This document shows, in pieces, positions 26,075 to 34,795 of a stretch of DNA of 64,000 bases. Position numbers and translations under genes: made by a program. The stretch lies in NCBI RefSeq assembly GCF_008629655.1, contig NZ_VWSG01000002.1, positions 307,733 through 371,732 of the forward strand. Direction: 5' to 3'. The notes under the pieces were generated by a model. It worked only from the letters and a program-made list of their open reading frames with translations, made no database searches and was not told the DNA's origin. Within the stretch, counting starts at the first letter, position 1; each line of letters opens with the position of its first letter. Source of the stretch: Paenimyroides baculatum. GTDB lineage: Bacteria > Bacteroidota > Bacteroidia > Flavobacteriales > Flavobacteriaceae.

Positions 26075-26941
26075 TTACCCCTCGTTCATCCTCTGTCTGT
26101 ACTGCTTAGGTGTTGTACCGGTAAGCGTTTTAAAAAACTTTGTAAAATTGGTTACTTCACTGAAACCGAACTTGAATGCTATTTCCCCGATGCTGATATC
26201 GGAACGGTTCAATTCGATCTTTATTTCTGTAACCAGTCTTCTGTTAAGCCATTTTTTCGGCGTTATGTTTTCGTGCTTTTTGAATGCCTTATCCAATGCA
26301 GCCAAACTTATATTCAGTTTTCTGCTAAAATACTGAAGAGAATGCCTACGGTTCAGTTCTTCGTTTACCAGCAATTTAAAATCGCGGACGATCATTTTAT
26401 CGTTGTCAATTGTAAGCGGTGCTTTTCCCTGTTTTCCCAATTCTTCGCCAATGAGCAATATGCTGAAAACATAGTTGAGCAGTATTTGTTCCTGTAACTC
26501 GCTGTAAGGTCTTGCCAAACCATCTGCAATGAGGCCTAACAAACAAAAAAGTTCTTCGAACCGTTCATCGGCAGCAAAATGCACCACCTTTTCAGAACTG
26601 TTGAACAACTGCGTGTGATGCAGAAAAAAACTTTTAATGGTAGTTTTACCAAAAAAGCTCTCTGAAAATATCAGTACATAGCCTTCACAGTCGTCTGCCG
26701 GACAAAACTGTCTTATACGCAAGTACGTGGTAAATAAAATGGCTTTTCCATCGATGTCGACCGATTCATCACCAATTCTGTAAATTCCTTTCCCCTTCAA
26801 ATAAAAATGGACAATATAAAGCTCCATTTTTTCTGCAGAAAATACCTCCGGATCCATCCTTGCGAATTCTTCCAATGAGCAGATACTTAAAAAAGGTTTT
26901 TTTGTAAAGTTTAAAAAGGGCTTTATAAAAAATTCTTGCAT
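26075..26941 (-). CDS. AraC-family transcriptional regulator
   Basis: A 288-residue regulator. The N-terminal half (about 1-150) looks like a cupin-type sensing domain (YIVHFYLKGKGIYRIGDESVDI). The C-terminal 100 residues hold two helix-turn-helix motifs: HSLQYFSRKLNISLAALDKAFKK and ISIGEIAFKFGFSEVTNFTKFF, ending TGTTPKQYRQRM, typical of AraC/XylS. It is divergent from the erythromycin-esterase-like gene across a 309-base gap and could control it. No ligand can be deduced. Confidence 0.9.
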   Translation of the reverse strand: MQEFFIKPFLNFTKKPFLSICSLEEFARMDPEVFSAEKMELYIVHFYLKGKGIYRIGDESVDIDGKAILFTTYLRIRQFCPADDCEGYVLIFSESFFGKTTIKSFFLHHTQLFNSSEKVVHFAADERFEELFCLLGLIADGLARPYSELQEQILLNYVFSILLIGEELGKQGKAPLTIDNDKMIVRDFKLLVNEELNRRHSLQYFSRKLNISLAALDKAFKKHENITPKKWLNRRLVTEIKIELNRSDISIGEIAFKFGFSEVTNFTKFFKTLTGTTPKQYRQRMNEG

Positions 26942-27250
26942 TTAAAATTTCTCCATTTCGCTGCTACCTATCCCCGCTTCTTTTAAAAAAGCAACTTCTT
27001 CGTATACTTTATGAAGCAGCGTGTAAACATTATATCAAATGTAATAAGCATTATTCTAATTTCTTTAATACTTTTCCCGTTTTAAATGGTAATTTTATGA
27101 TTACGTGTCAAATAGTAGCATCTACTAAATTGCCTATGAGCGGCAGGTGCGTATAAGTATTTTAAAGATCACTTTGAAATATTTGCTACCTTACGCAATA
27201 ATCTGTTAACCATACCTGTTTAAAACCAACATAAATATAAAATCCCTGCC
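26942..27250. other. Divergent intergenic region between AraC regulator and esterase-like gene
   Basis: About 310 bases without a gene. It must hold the promoters of both neighbours; I see no strong operator repeat or -7 match. Confidence 0.4.
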
Positions 27251-28201
27251 ATGCTCAAAATTTTCTGTCTGTTCTTTTTTACCGTTACAACTGTAATGCA
27301 TGCCCAAAATAATTCGATAAACTGGTTAAACAGCAATGTGCATCATTTACAGAGCGGTTCAAACACAGAAAGCCTTGACGATCTGCATTTCCTGGCAGCA
27401 CTTGTAAAAGACAAACAGATCATAGGTTTGGGCGAGGCATCTCACGGTACCAGCGAATTTTACATTCAGAAAGGCCGCATCGTTAAATATCTTGTTAACG
27501 AGCTTAACTACAGACTCATTGCCTTTGAAGCTCCCAATACTGCTGTACAGCCATTAAACAGTTATATCCAGGATGGAAGTGGTGATGTGACCGTACTATT
27601 AAAAAACATGGGTCTTTACAATTCAGAGGAAATGCTGCAGTTATGTAATTGGTTACAGCAGTATAATAAAACAGCTAAAGAAAAAGTACAGCTGATCGGA
27701 ACTGACCGGGAAGAATTCTGGTCGGATCCAATGATGCGCGATGAATGGATGGCTTTGGTTTTTATGGAAGAGTATGCGCAAAAAAAAGGTAAAGCTATTG
27801 TATGGGCCCACAACCTTCACATTGCCAAAGACAATACCATGAGCGAGTATAATGCCATGGGTTTTCATCTGCATCAAAAATTCGGCAGCAATTTTTATGT
27901 TATAGGTTTTGACACTTATAAGGGGAGCGTAACGGTGTTAGACAGCAATGGAACACTAGAGATACATTTTTTTGAAGGAACCAACGACACATTCTCAAGT
28001 CTGTTTGCCGAGGTAAAATATCCCATATTCTTTGTCGATTTTAATGCAACAGGCAATCCGCTGGGCGGTATGGTAAATAAGATAACCAACCTTTATTCAA
28101 ACTGGCAAACACCCGTACCGCTTCCTATAAAGGCGGGATCTGATTTTGACGCACTGATCTTTATCAGGGAAACCACTGCTTCGAAAACTCCGAATCAGTA
28201 A
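27251..28201 (+). CDS. Erythromycin esterase-like protein, exported
   Basis: A 316-residue protein of the erythromycin-esterase fold. The conserved GLGEASHGTSEF (Glu62, His65 region), FEAP, GTDREEF and WAHNLHIAKDN motifs are present. A Sec signal peptide (about residues 1-18, ending MHAQ) indicates export. It is shorter than EreA/EreB (about 400 residues): the segment between GTDREEF and the RDEWMA motif is only a few residues, so an internal helical block present in the resistance enzymes appears to be missing. Drug-resistance activity should not be assumed; the fold is also found in proteins of unknown hydrolase function. Confidence 0.8.
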   Translation: MLKIFCLFFFTVTTVMHAQNNSINWLNSNVHHLQSGSNTESLDDLHFLAALVKDKQIIGLGEASHGTSEFYIQKGRIVKYLVNELNYRLIAFEAPNTAVQPLNSYIQDGSGDVTVLLKNMGLYNSEEMLQLCNWLQQYNKTAKEKVQLIGTDREEFWSDPMMRDEWMALVFMEEYAQKKGKAIVWAHNLHIAKDNTMSEYNAMGFHLHQKFGSNFYVIGFDTYKGSVTVLDSNGTLEIHFFEGTNDTFSSLFAEVKYPIFFVDFNATGNPLGGMVNKITNLYSNWQTPVPLPIKAGSDFDALIFIRETTASKTPNQ

Positions 28202-28271
28202 ATTTGCATTTGAGGTGAAGCAAAAGATGTCCTTCGAATTCATTTTTTACTTTTGATTTTCTAACATCCTG

Positions 28272-28610
28272 TTATTTATTCTTCACATGCCAATTAATAA
28301 ATTTATCTAAAAACTGAAGAAAGATCTTATCAAGCTCTTTAGCCCTGTCGTGCATGTATTTTATGGAATAGAAATGTATCATGGATTTTTCTGTATGAAC
28401 TCTGTCTCCGTTTGGCACATATACTTTGCCATCAGACGGATAACGTTTGTATACGTAATCTGTGCAGTGCGTTAATAGTTCGTTTTTCTTATCAATGATG
28501 CTTTTCAAATCTTGTCCTGAAAATTCCTGCTGAAACTGTAATAAAAAACTCTCAAACTCTTTAACCTTACTACAAATAATTTTTTCCAAATCTGCATATA
28601 TATCTTCCAT
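28272..28610 (-). CDS. Hypothetical protein (112 aa)
   Basis: A 112-residue probably helical cytoplasmic protein (MEDIYADLEKIICSKVKEFE start; YSIKYMHDRAKELDKIFLQFLDKF near the end). No family recognised. It converges on the esterase-like gene with a 70-base gap and no clear terminator. Confidence 0.5.
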   Translation of the reverse strand: MEDIYADLEKIICSKVKEFESFLLQFQQEFSGQDLKSIIDKKNELLTHCTDYVYKRYPSDGKVYVPNGDRVHTEKSMIHFYSIKYMHDRAKELDKIFLQFLDKFINWHVKNK

Positions 28611-28739
28611 AACGTACTATTTTTAAAGCTGTTTACATAAAGTTACAATTTTTATAAAAGCGATTTACTAATTTATAATCAAAATCTTTCTATTTATTAT
28701 TGCAGAATAATACAGCCGTTGAATATTGATTTTTATTTA

Positions 28740-29300
28740 TCCCTAGGGATTACGTTTTCATTTTTAACCTGCGAGGTTTTGGTAATCTTGTAGGTTTAAT
28801 GCTTTGTTTTTGTGATTCTATTATATTTTTTAATAAACTGTTTGACTATTAGGGAAATTAATCTCCACTAATTCCTAATAGAAACATTTCGGTTTTACTC
28901 TTCTTTACGTCTAGGCATAATTTTACTGCTTGGAAGCCGTGAACCTTGCGGTTTGAAACACCAAAGAAGCAAAGTGTTTATGCGGTGATCTTTTAATCGG
29001 TCGAAGATCACTTTTTAAAGCTATCAGATCGAAACGGTGTTTCACACCCCGATCTGATTTCGCTTCATGCAGTTGTTCGACACTCGACTAAAAGCTCATA
29101 CCGCTGAGTTTATTTTCTATTCAGTTTTCAATAAATTTTTAAGATTAGTGATTACTGATCCCAAAGCTTAAATGGAGATACTCCATAAAGCCCAAAAACA
29201 TCTGTGGGTGGGTTTATATAGATTATGTTTTTTTGATTATTACATTGTTACTAAGATTGTTGAACTATTTGGAAGATAAATCTCATTGATCCATACTATA
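28740..29300. repeat. Dispersed intergenic repeat copy
   Basis: The core GATCTTTTAATCGGTCGAA at about 28985 is followed by the ATCGAAACGGTG, CTTCATGCAG and CATACCGCTGAGTT modules, then a copy of the CCCAAAGCTT hairpin module at 29158-29215. It is preceded by a module with GCTTGGAAGCCGTGAACCTT, recurring near 30133, 32838 and 59467. No gene is supported in 28611-30738 except the small RNA below. Confidence 0.75.
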
Positions 29301-29437
29301 ATCAATTTGGTTTTCCTGCACTTTTATTTTACAGACTTTATTTATGGAGAGGTTTATTTTGCACTGCTATAGTACAAAACAGCTATTTGCTGATGTGCCT
29401 GCGAGATGATAACTACTTAAAAGAGAAATTATTATAT

Positions 29438-29511
29438 ATAAAAAAGCATCCTTAAATAAATAAGAATGCTTAATGAAGCACAGTGGGAGGTACAACCCTT
29501 ACCCTCTGTAG
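29438..29511 (-). ncRNA. Candidate small RNA of about 70 nt
   Basis: On the minus strand a TACATTTG element (29524-29517) matches TAnnTTTG. The predicted transcript starts a few bases later, folds a hairpin in which CAG-GGG-GGT pairs with ACC-CCC-CTG (29480-29508, with single mismatches between the triplets), and ends with the terminator AAGCAT-TCTTA against TAAGG-ATGCTT (29444-29471) followed by six T. The order promoter, hairpin, terminator within about 85 bases, and the absence of an open frame, support a small-RNA gene. Function is unknown. Confidence 0.5.
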
Positions 29512-29516
29512 TAGCG

Positions 29517-29524
29517 CAAATGTA
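29517..29524 (-). promoter_or_regulatory. -7 promoter element TAnnTTTG of the small RNA
   Basis: TACATTTG on the minus strand is an exact match to the Bacteroidota -7 consensus, positioned about 6-7 bases before the predicted start of the small RNA. A -33 box is not clear. Confidence 0.5.
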
Positions 29525-29690
29525 CAACTTTTTAAATAACATTTAAAGACTATCTAAAAAAAGGTTTTTACAAAAGTGTAGTTAAACAATTGGAAGGTTT
29601 TTATTTTAATGATTATTGTGGTTTTATTATTTAGAATTGTTTGACTGTTCGGGAAATTAATCTCTTTAAATCATATTATAATCATTTTGG

Positions 29691-30040
29691 TTTCTCTGTA
29701 CTTTTTAAAGATAAAAAGTACCAAAAATCTCTTTTTGCGGCGATCTTTTAATCGGTCGAAGATCACTTTTGAAGCTACCAGATCGAAACGGTGCTTTGCA
29801 CCCCGATCTGCTTACCCTTCATGCAGTGGTTCGACACTCGATCAAAACCTCATACCGCTGAGTTTGTAGTCTTTTTTCGATTTAAAATCAAAATTCCATA
29901 AGTTCTAGCCATACTGTCATGCTGCACTACGATGCAGCATCGCATCCAGTTTTGACATAGAATTTTTAGTTTCAGGTTCGTAATTTAATGAACCCAAAGC
30001 TTAAATGGGGCTACCCCACAAAGCCCAAAAAGAGCTTTGG
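29691..30040 (+). repeat. 350-bp direct repeat, copy A
   Basis: This unit begins TTTCTCTGTACTTTTT, contains the CATGCTGCACTACGATGCAG module and ends in the AGCCCAAAAAGAGCTTTGG hairpin half. It is almost identical (only a handful of differences by eye) to 33271-33619, 3.58 kb downstream. Between the copies lie an AraC regulator, a small membrane protein and a lipoprotein. Confidence 0.85.
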
Positions 30041-30540
30041 TTTTATGATTTGTTTTTATTTTACAATCCTTGTTTACAATTAGACATTTCGTTTCTTAAT
30101 TTCTACTGTTCATTTTTACATCCAAGAATTATTTTACGGCTTGGAAGCTGTGAATCTTCGATTTGTCTTGACACAAAAACGAACCAAAAAGGTCAAGACT
30201 CTATTTTTTAAACGGTCAAAATGCGGTTTATTTCCTAAAAGAAATAAACTATTTATTCTATACTATTTAATGATATGGTATTCATGAATCTTCGATTTCG
30301 CTACGCTCAAACAGCATTTCTTTTTACGTAAACATCACCGCTTTCGACACTCGCTTAAAAAATAATGTCGTTTTCAGATTTTTGTTAGTACTAAATTTTT
30401 TTTTTGATTTTGGGTTTATTATTTAGAATTGTTTGACTATGCGATGATCTTTTAATCGGTCGAAGTTCACTTTTGAAGCTACTAGATAAAAACGTTTCTC
30501 ACACCATGATCACCTCTTATGCAGCGGCTTAAGCGATACA
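30040..30540. repeat. Degenerate dispersed repeat modules
   Basis: Contains GGCTTGGAAGCTGTGAATCTT, the AACGAACCAAAAAGGTCAAG module, TTTCCTAAAAGAAATAAA and a truncated copy of the GATCTTTTAATCGGTCGAA core at about 30440-30530. It merges into the intergenic region before the AraC gene at 30739. Confidence 0.65.
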
Positions 30541-30738
30541 AGTCTTTCTGTATCTTAATTTTTTCATTTGTAGCCGAAGAATGGACCAATTACAGCAATT
30601 GAAATTTTCTAACACAAACTTATCAGCAAAAAACTGTAAATTGCCTACAAGATTCAATACTGTTAAACGTTAATGAAACAAAACATATCATCTTCTAAAC
30701 CGCTACCAAAAACATAATAAAATTATTATCTTTAAAAG

Positions 30739-31599
30739 ATGAACCAAAAAAATTACCTTATAACCCGCAGACCTAAAGATAACTTTTTAAAAAAGCACAT
30801 TGCCTATTACTACTTTCATGTTTCAAACGATGAAGAACATTCGGAAGCTTTTTATTTTTACCCTAACTTCATGCATGCTCTGACTATCTACAAGGGGAAC
30901 GATGTGGAAATTGATCTAGATGGTAAAAGTTCTAAAGTACGCACATCTGCTGATACAGACAAGCTAACGTTTTTATACTGCATAAATCTGAAGGATAAGA
31001 TCCATGTTGACCTACAAGGAACTTACCATAAAATTGGAATTGTTTTTTACCCGTTAGGCATCAATCATTTTATTGACAAACCATTAAATGAATTTTTAAG
31101 CAATTCTTTTCAGAAGTTAATAATGGATACTATTTTTGAAGAACATATTCGTACACTTAAAAAAGAGCAACCCCTTGAAGAACAAGTGGAAATACTTGAA
31201 AGTGCACTTATCGCCGTCATGCGTCCGTTCGAAAATAAGGTTATGCAGAGAGCTGTAAGAGAAATAATTCTATCCAACGGAACTATCAAAGTTGACGCGC
31301 TGGAAGCAATAACCTTTACAGCCAGGAAAACACTGCTTCGCCTGTTTAAAAAACATCTGTACGCTACTATTGAAGACTACAAAAAAATGGTCATGTTCCG
31401 CAATTCCCTTAACTATGCACTCCAACATCAGGAAATGTTAAACCTAACGGATATAGCGCTTTACAGCATGTATTACGATCAGTCTCATTTTATCAGACAC
31501 TTTAAGAGCATCACAGAAGAAACCCCAAAAACCCTACTTCCAAAAATTGTTCAGATAGGAAATGAAGACCTTTACTGGCATTTTATAGACGAAAAGTAA
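30739..31599 (+). CDS. AraC-family transcriptional regulator
   Basis: A 286-residue regulator with an N-terminal sensing domain of the type that begins with LKKHIAYYYFHV and includes YPNFMHALTIYKG and VFYPLGINHFI (about 1-150), and a C-terminal AraC DNA-binding domain. The two HTH motifs are IKVDALEAITFTARKTLLRLFKKH and LNLTDIALYSMYYDQSHFIRHFKS, ending TEETPKTLLPK. It is co-directional with a small membrane protein and a lipoprotein gene downstream and may regulate them. Confidence 0.88.
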   Translation: MNQKNYLITRRPKDNFLKKHIAYYYFHVSNDEEHSEAFYFYPNFMHALTIYKGNDVEIDLDGKSSKVRTSADTDKLTFLYCINLKDKIHVDLQGTYHKIGIVFYPLGINHFIDKPLNEFLSNSFQKLIMDTIFEEHIRTLKKEQPLEEQVEILESALIAVMRPFENKVMQRAVREIILSNGTIKVDALEAITFTARKTLLRLFKKHLYATIEDYKKMVMFRNSLNYALQHQEMLNLTDIALYSMYYDQSHFIRHFKSITEETPKTLLPKIVQIGNEDLYWHFIDEK

Positions 31600-31672
31600 A
31601 AATGTCCCAATTGTACAATTTTAAGTTATCAGACCATACTAATTTTACTTTAAATATAAACAAGTAATAAAT

Positions 31673-31915
31673 ATGGAATCCGATAAAAACCCCTACCAGT
31701 CTTTCAATAGTACTACCCGCAATTCAATAAAAAGGAAATGCATTACAATCGGTCTATTGTTATTCATTATGATAGTATTACACTTCTTAATTTTTCCTTT
31801 TCTTATCGACAGAAAAATTATTACTGAAAGTATAGCTAATTCCGTTTCGATAGGATTGCTTGGAGGATTATTATTTATACTTTTCATGCGATGGTACTTA
31901 TCATCAAAAAAATAG
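31673..31915 (+). CDS. Small two-helix membrane protein (80 aa)
   Basis: An 80-residue protein with two hydrophobic helices (about 24-46, TIGLLLFIMIVLHFLIFPFL; and 55-75, SVSIGLLGGLLFILFMRWY). The N-terminal 20 residues are polar. No family recognised. It lies between an AraC regulator and a lipoprotein gene. Confidence 0.6.
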   Translation: MESDKNPYQSFNSTTRNSIKRKCITIGLLLFIMIVLHFLIFPFLIDRKIITESIANSVSIGLLGGLLFILFMRWYLSSKK

Positions 31916-31982
31916 TTAAAACAACCTATATCAGCACAAAGAAATCTCAAAACAATAATTTATAAACCTCAAAATTTTAACT

Positions 31983-32456
31983 ATGAAACAATTATTTTGC
32001 CTTCCCTTACTTTTATTATTTATCGTTATCGGATGCAGCAGTGACGATTCGCTACCTCTACCTTCACAAGAAAAAAGTCTGGAGCAGCAGTTACAGGCCA
32101 AATGGAATATGACTGCATTTAACTTTTACGATGATACTGATGGAGAATTAGTGCAGTCACTAACAAAAAACGGCAACTGTGCTTATTTCGGATATATTGA
32201 ATTAATGGCAGGTGGTAAAGAGATTGTCGGATATTACAACGCCCAAAACAACTGTTCCGAGCAGAAACATCCCGGAACATGGATGGTTGACGAACAAGAA
32301 AGAGAAATAACTTTGAAAATAGACCAGACCGGTATGGAAGCTGCTTATAAAGTTATCAGCATGGACGACCATTCAATGGAATTACAGGTTATTCATGAAG
32401 GCGGCGTAAAACCTTCAGACAGCGGTATAGACCTACGTGTGTTACTTGAAAAATAA
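31983..32456 (+). CDS. Lipocalin-like lipoprotein (157 aa)
   Basis: A 157-residue lipoprotein: signal peptide with lipobox VIGCSSDDS (Cys19), the common Bacteroidota CSSDD surface-anchoring pattern. The mature part (LQAKWNMTAFNFYDD, IELMAGGKEIVGYYN, GTWMVDEQEREITLKID) has the W-x-x-x pattern of the small lipocalin-like domains of Bacteroidota. Ligand unknown. Followed by a good terminator. Confidence 0.75.
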   Translation: MKQLFCLPLLLLFIVIGCSSDDSLPLPSQEKSLEQQLQAKWNMTAFNFYDDTDGELVQSLTKNGNCAYFGYIELMAGGKEIVGYYNAQNNCSEQKHPGTWMVDEQEREITLKIDQTGMEAAYKVISMDDHSMELQVIHEGGVKPSDSGIDLRVLLEK

Positions 32457-32489
32457 AGATATAAATGATCTAATATCTGAATTAGTTAG

Positions 32490-32523
32490 GGCTGTTTCTT
32501 AATAGAAACAGTCTTTTTTTTTT
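32490..32523 (+). terminator. Rho-independent terminator
   Basis: CTGTTTCT (32492-32499) pairs with AGAAACAG (32504-32511), followed by eleven or more T. It ends the lipoprotein gene. Confidence 0.88.
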
Positions 32524-32739
32524 GGTGATAACTAAAATATATGTTTAATTATCTTAGGCAAGACACAACATTACTTATTCATCATCGTCCTCACATTCTT
32601 AAAAATGTTTTACACTTGTTTTTTGCAAGAGCTTCGGCACATAATACTTCCGATTTTAATTAATCAACTAAATTACTATATTAAAATCTCTACTCTAATA
32701 GAAGTGATTATGTGCTTTTCTCAATTTTTTTTTCTATTA

Positions 32740-33230
32740 TATAGTTATAATAATTTCTTTTTCAGTTTAGATTCTCATTTATCCGGAATAGAAATATTTA
32801 GTTTTTTCTGTACTTTACGTCCAGGCTTTATTTTACAGCTTGGAAGTCGTGAATCTTACGATTTTTATAGACAAAAAGTACCAAAAGTCTTTTATTGGGG
32901 CGATCTTTTAATCGGTCGACGATCACTTTTGGAGCTACCAGATCGCAGTTCGCTACTTCGACGAGCTCAGCAACCGAGGCTCACTGACCACCAGATCTGC
33001 TTACGCTTCCGCTAAAGCGAGACAAGTCATGCAGTGGTTCGACACTTCCCGAAAAATCGGGACAGGCAGACCAAAAGCTCATACCGCTGAGTTTATTTTC
33101 TATTCAGTTTTCAATAAAGTTCTAAGAATTGTGATTAATGAACCCAAAGCTTAAATGGAGCTACTCCACAAAGCCCAAAAACAGCTTTGGGTTAATTTAC
33201 CTATTTTTTTGGTCGTGCGTTCGTAACATT
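32740..33230. repeat. Dispersed intergenic repeat copy
   Basis: Carries GCTTGGAAGTCGTGAATCTT, CAAAAAGTACCAAAAGTCTT, the GATCTTTTAATCGGTCGA core (from about 32901), a longer variant interior (GACGAGCTCAGCAACCGAGG), CATACCGCTGAGTT, and a CCCAAAGCTT hairpin module (33140-33193). Between 32524 and 33902 there is no credible gene. Confidence 0.75.
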
Positions 33231-33270
33231 TAGGTATTCATTCTTCATGCTTGGTGATTGACACTTTTAG

Positions 33271-33619
33271 TTTCTCTGTACTTTTTAAAGATAAAAAGTA
33301 CCAAAAATCTCTTTTTGCGGCGATCTTTTAATCGGTCGAAGATCACTTTTGAAGCTACCAGATCGAAACGGTGCTTTGCATCCCGATCTGCTTACGCTTC
33401 ATGCAGTGGTTCGACACTCGATCAAAACCTCATACCGCTGAGTTTGTAGTCCTTTTTCGATTTAAAATCAAAATTCCATAAGTTCTAGCCATACTGTCAT
33501 GCTGCACTACGATGCAGCATCACATCCAGTTTTGACATAGAATTTTTAGTTTCAGGTTCGTAATTTAATGAACCCAAAGCTTAATGGGGCTACTCCACAA
33601 AGCCCAAAAAGAGCTTTGG
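33271..33619 (+). repeat. 350-bp direct repeat, copy B
   Basis: Near-identical partner of 29691-30040, in the same orientation. Its 5' flank (GTCGTGCGTTCGTAACATTT) is itself repeated at about 33640, so a third partial unit follows directly. Confidence 0.85.
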
Positions 33620-33631
33620 GTTAATTACCTA

Positions 33632-33900
33632 TTGTTTTGGTCGTGCGTTCGTAACATTTAGGTATTCATTCTTCATTCTTGGTGATTTACACATTTAGTT
33701 TCTCTGTACTTTTTAAAGATAAAAAGTACCAAAAATCTCTTTTTGCGGCGATCTTTTAATCGGTCGAAGATCACTTTTGAAGCTACCACATCGAAACGGT
33801 GCTTTAACGCTTCATGCAGTGTCTTGACACTCGCTTAAAAGCTCATACCGCTGAGTTTATTTTCTATTCAGTTTTTATTAATCTTCTGGAAAAGCTTTGG
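33632..33900 (+). repeat. Third, truncated repeat unit abutting rteC-like gene
   Basis: Starts with the flank GTCGTGCGTTCGTAACATTT, continues TCTCTGTACTTTTTAAAG and the GATCTTTTAATCGGTCGAA core, with an internal deletion after CGGTGCTTTAACG, and ends AAAGCTTTGGGTTCAGG, whose last bases overlap the stop codon of the RteC gene at 33903. Confidence 0.8.
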
Positions 33901-33902
33901 GT

Positions 33903-34736
33903 TCAGGTATATTCTTCTTCTACCTTGTTGCGGAAATGGTTCAGCAGTTTAACGAGGAACCTTGCGGGTTCCAGTTTGCGTCGCTTTATGTCGATGTATT
34001 CCCTGTAAAGTTGTTCGGTGATCTGTATCTGGAATAATTCGCCGAACTGTTTTGCCAGTTCGTGTACCGTACATTTATCGGTATCTACCGCTCCGGAATA
34101 ATACAGTGCGTATACCAGTTCCACGGCATCTACTTTGTTTGCTTTCCATTCCAGCGGTAAAGCTACTTTGATATGTTCAGCTCCCACAGGTGCTTTGAGT
34201 CGGTTTAACTGCCGTGTGTAAAAACCGATCAGTTTTTCATAGGCAGTTATTTTTGCCAACAACAATCCGTGTGAACACGACGACTCCAGATCTGCATTCA
34301 GGTTGTACAGCGTACGCGATGCACCGGAATCAGACAGCCGTCTGAAATAGCGCTCGTCGTTATGGGTATGTGTTTTCTTTATATAGCCGTAAAAGTCTTT
34401 TTCATCCCTGATGAAATAGAGCAACCGATCTACTTCCTTTTTATAGGGTTTGGACTGTTTTATTTCCAGATCCTGATGTTTTTCGTAGAAGCTTTTCAGC
34501 GAGCTCAGATACACATACTCCTTTACCAGCTGTGGTTTTATCTCTTTAAAATAGACAATTTCATCTTGAACGGAATTAAAACGATAGCCTCGTATGAAGC
34601 TATTCAACTCCGTTATTCCGTTCTCTATCTGCTGAATCTTATCATTTAACCTGAATTGCAACTCTGGATCCACATATTCAAATACTTCCATGCCTTTTGT
34701 GAGTTCGGTTACCCGTTCCAATAACTTTACGTTCAT
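33903..34736 (-). CDS. RteC domain protein
   Basis: A 277-residue all-helical protein matching the RteC family of Bacteroidota (YFKEIKPQLVKEYVYLSSLKSFYE, LLYFIRDEKDFYGYIKK, DERYFRR, then a C-terminal WKANKVDAVELVYALYYSGAV). The founding RteC controls excision genes of the conjugative transposon CTnDOT in Bacteroides. RteC-like proteins also occur outside such elements in flavobacteria, and no tra, integrase or tet gene is seen here. It lies 59 bases downstream of the oxoamine-synthase fusion gene on the same strand. A DNA-binding or regulatory role is inferred. Confidence 0.8.
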   Translation of the reverse strand: MNVKLLERVTELTKGMEVFEYVDPELQFRLNDKIQQIENGITELNSFIRGYRFNSVQDEIVYFKEIKPQLVKEYVYLSSLKSFYEKHQDLEIKQSKPYKKEVDRLLYFIRDEKDFYGYIKKTHTHNDERYFRRLSDSGASRTLYNLNADLESSCSHGLLLAKITAYEKLIGFYTRQLNRLKAPVGAEHIKVALPLEWKANKVDAVELVYALYYSGAVDTDKCTVHELAKQFGELFQIQITEQLYREYIDIKRRKLEPARFLVKLLNHFRNKVEEEYT

Positions 34737-34795
34737 TTTTAGTTGTTTTTTAAGGGGGTTAAAACAGTGCTTTAACGTGTGAAAGTTGTAAGGAA

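Noticed and set aside
29440..29530. tRNA remnant on the minus strand
   Set aside because: The fold lacks the four arms of a tRNA and has a promoter and its own terminator, so a small RNA is the better reading.
29687..29869. 60-residue frame, with a twin at 33258-33449
   Set aside because: The two are just translations of the 350-bp direct repeat; the module occurs in other gaps without an open frame.
32605..33015. 136-residue plus-strand frame
   Set aside because: It is hydrophobic and low-complexity at first, then runs into the dispersed repeat; no homology-like pattern or start signal.
24749..34000. CRISPR array
   Set aside because: Repeats are long, modular and irregularly spaced, with no unique 30-base spacers, and no cas genes are seen.
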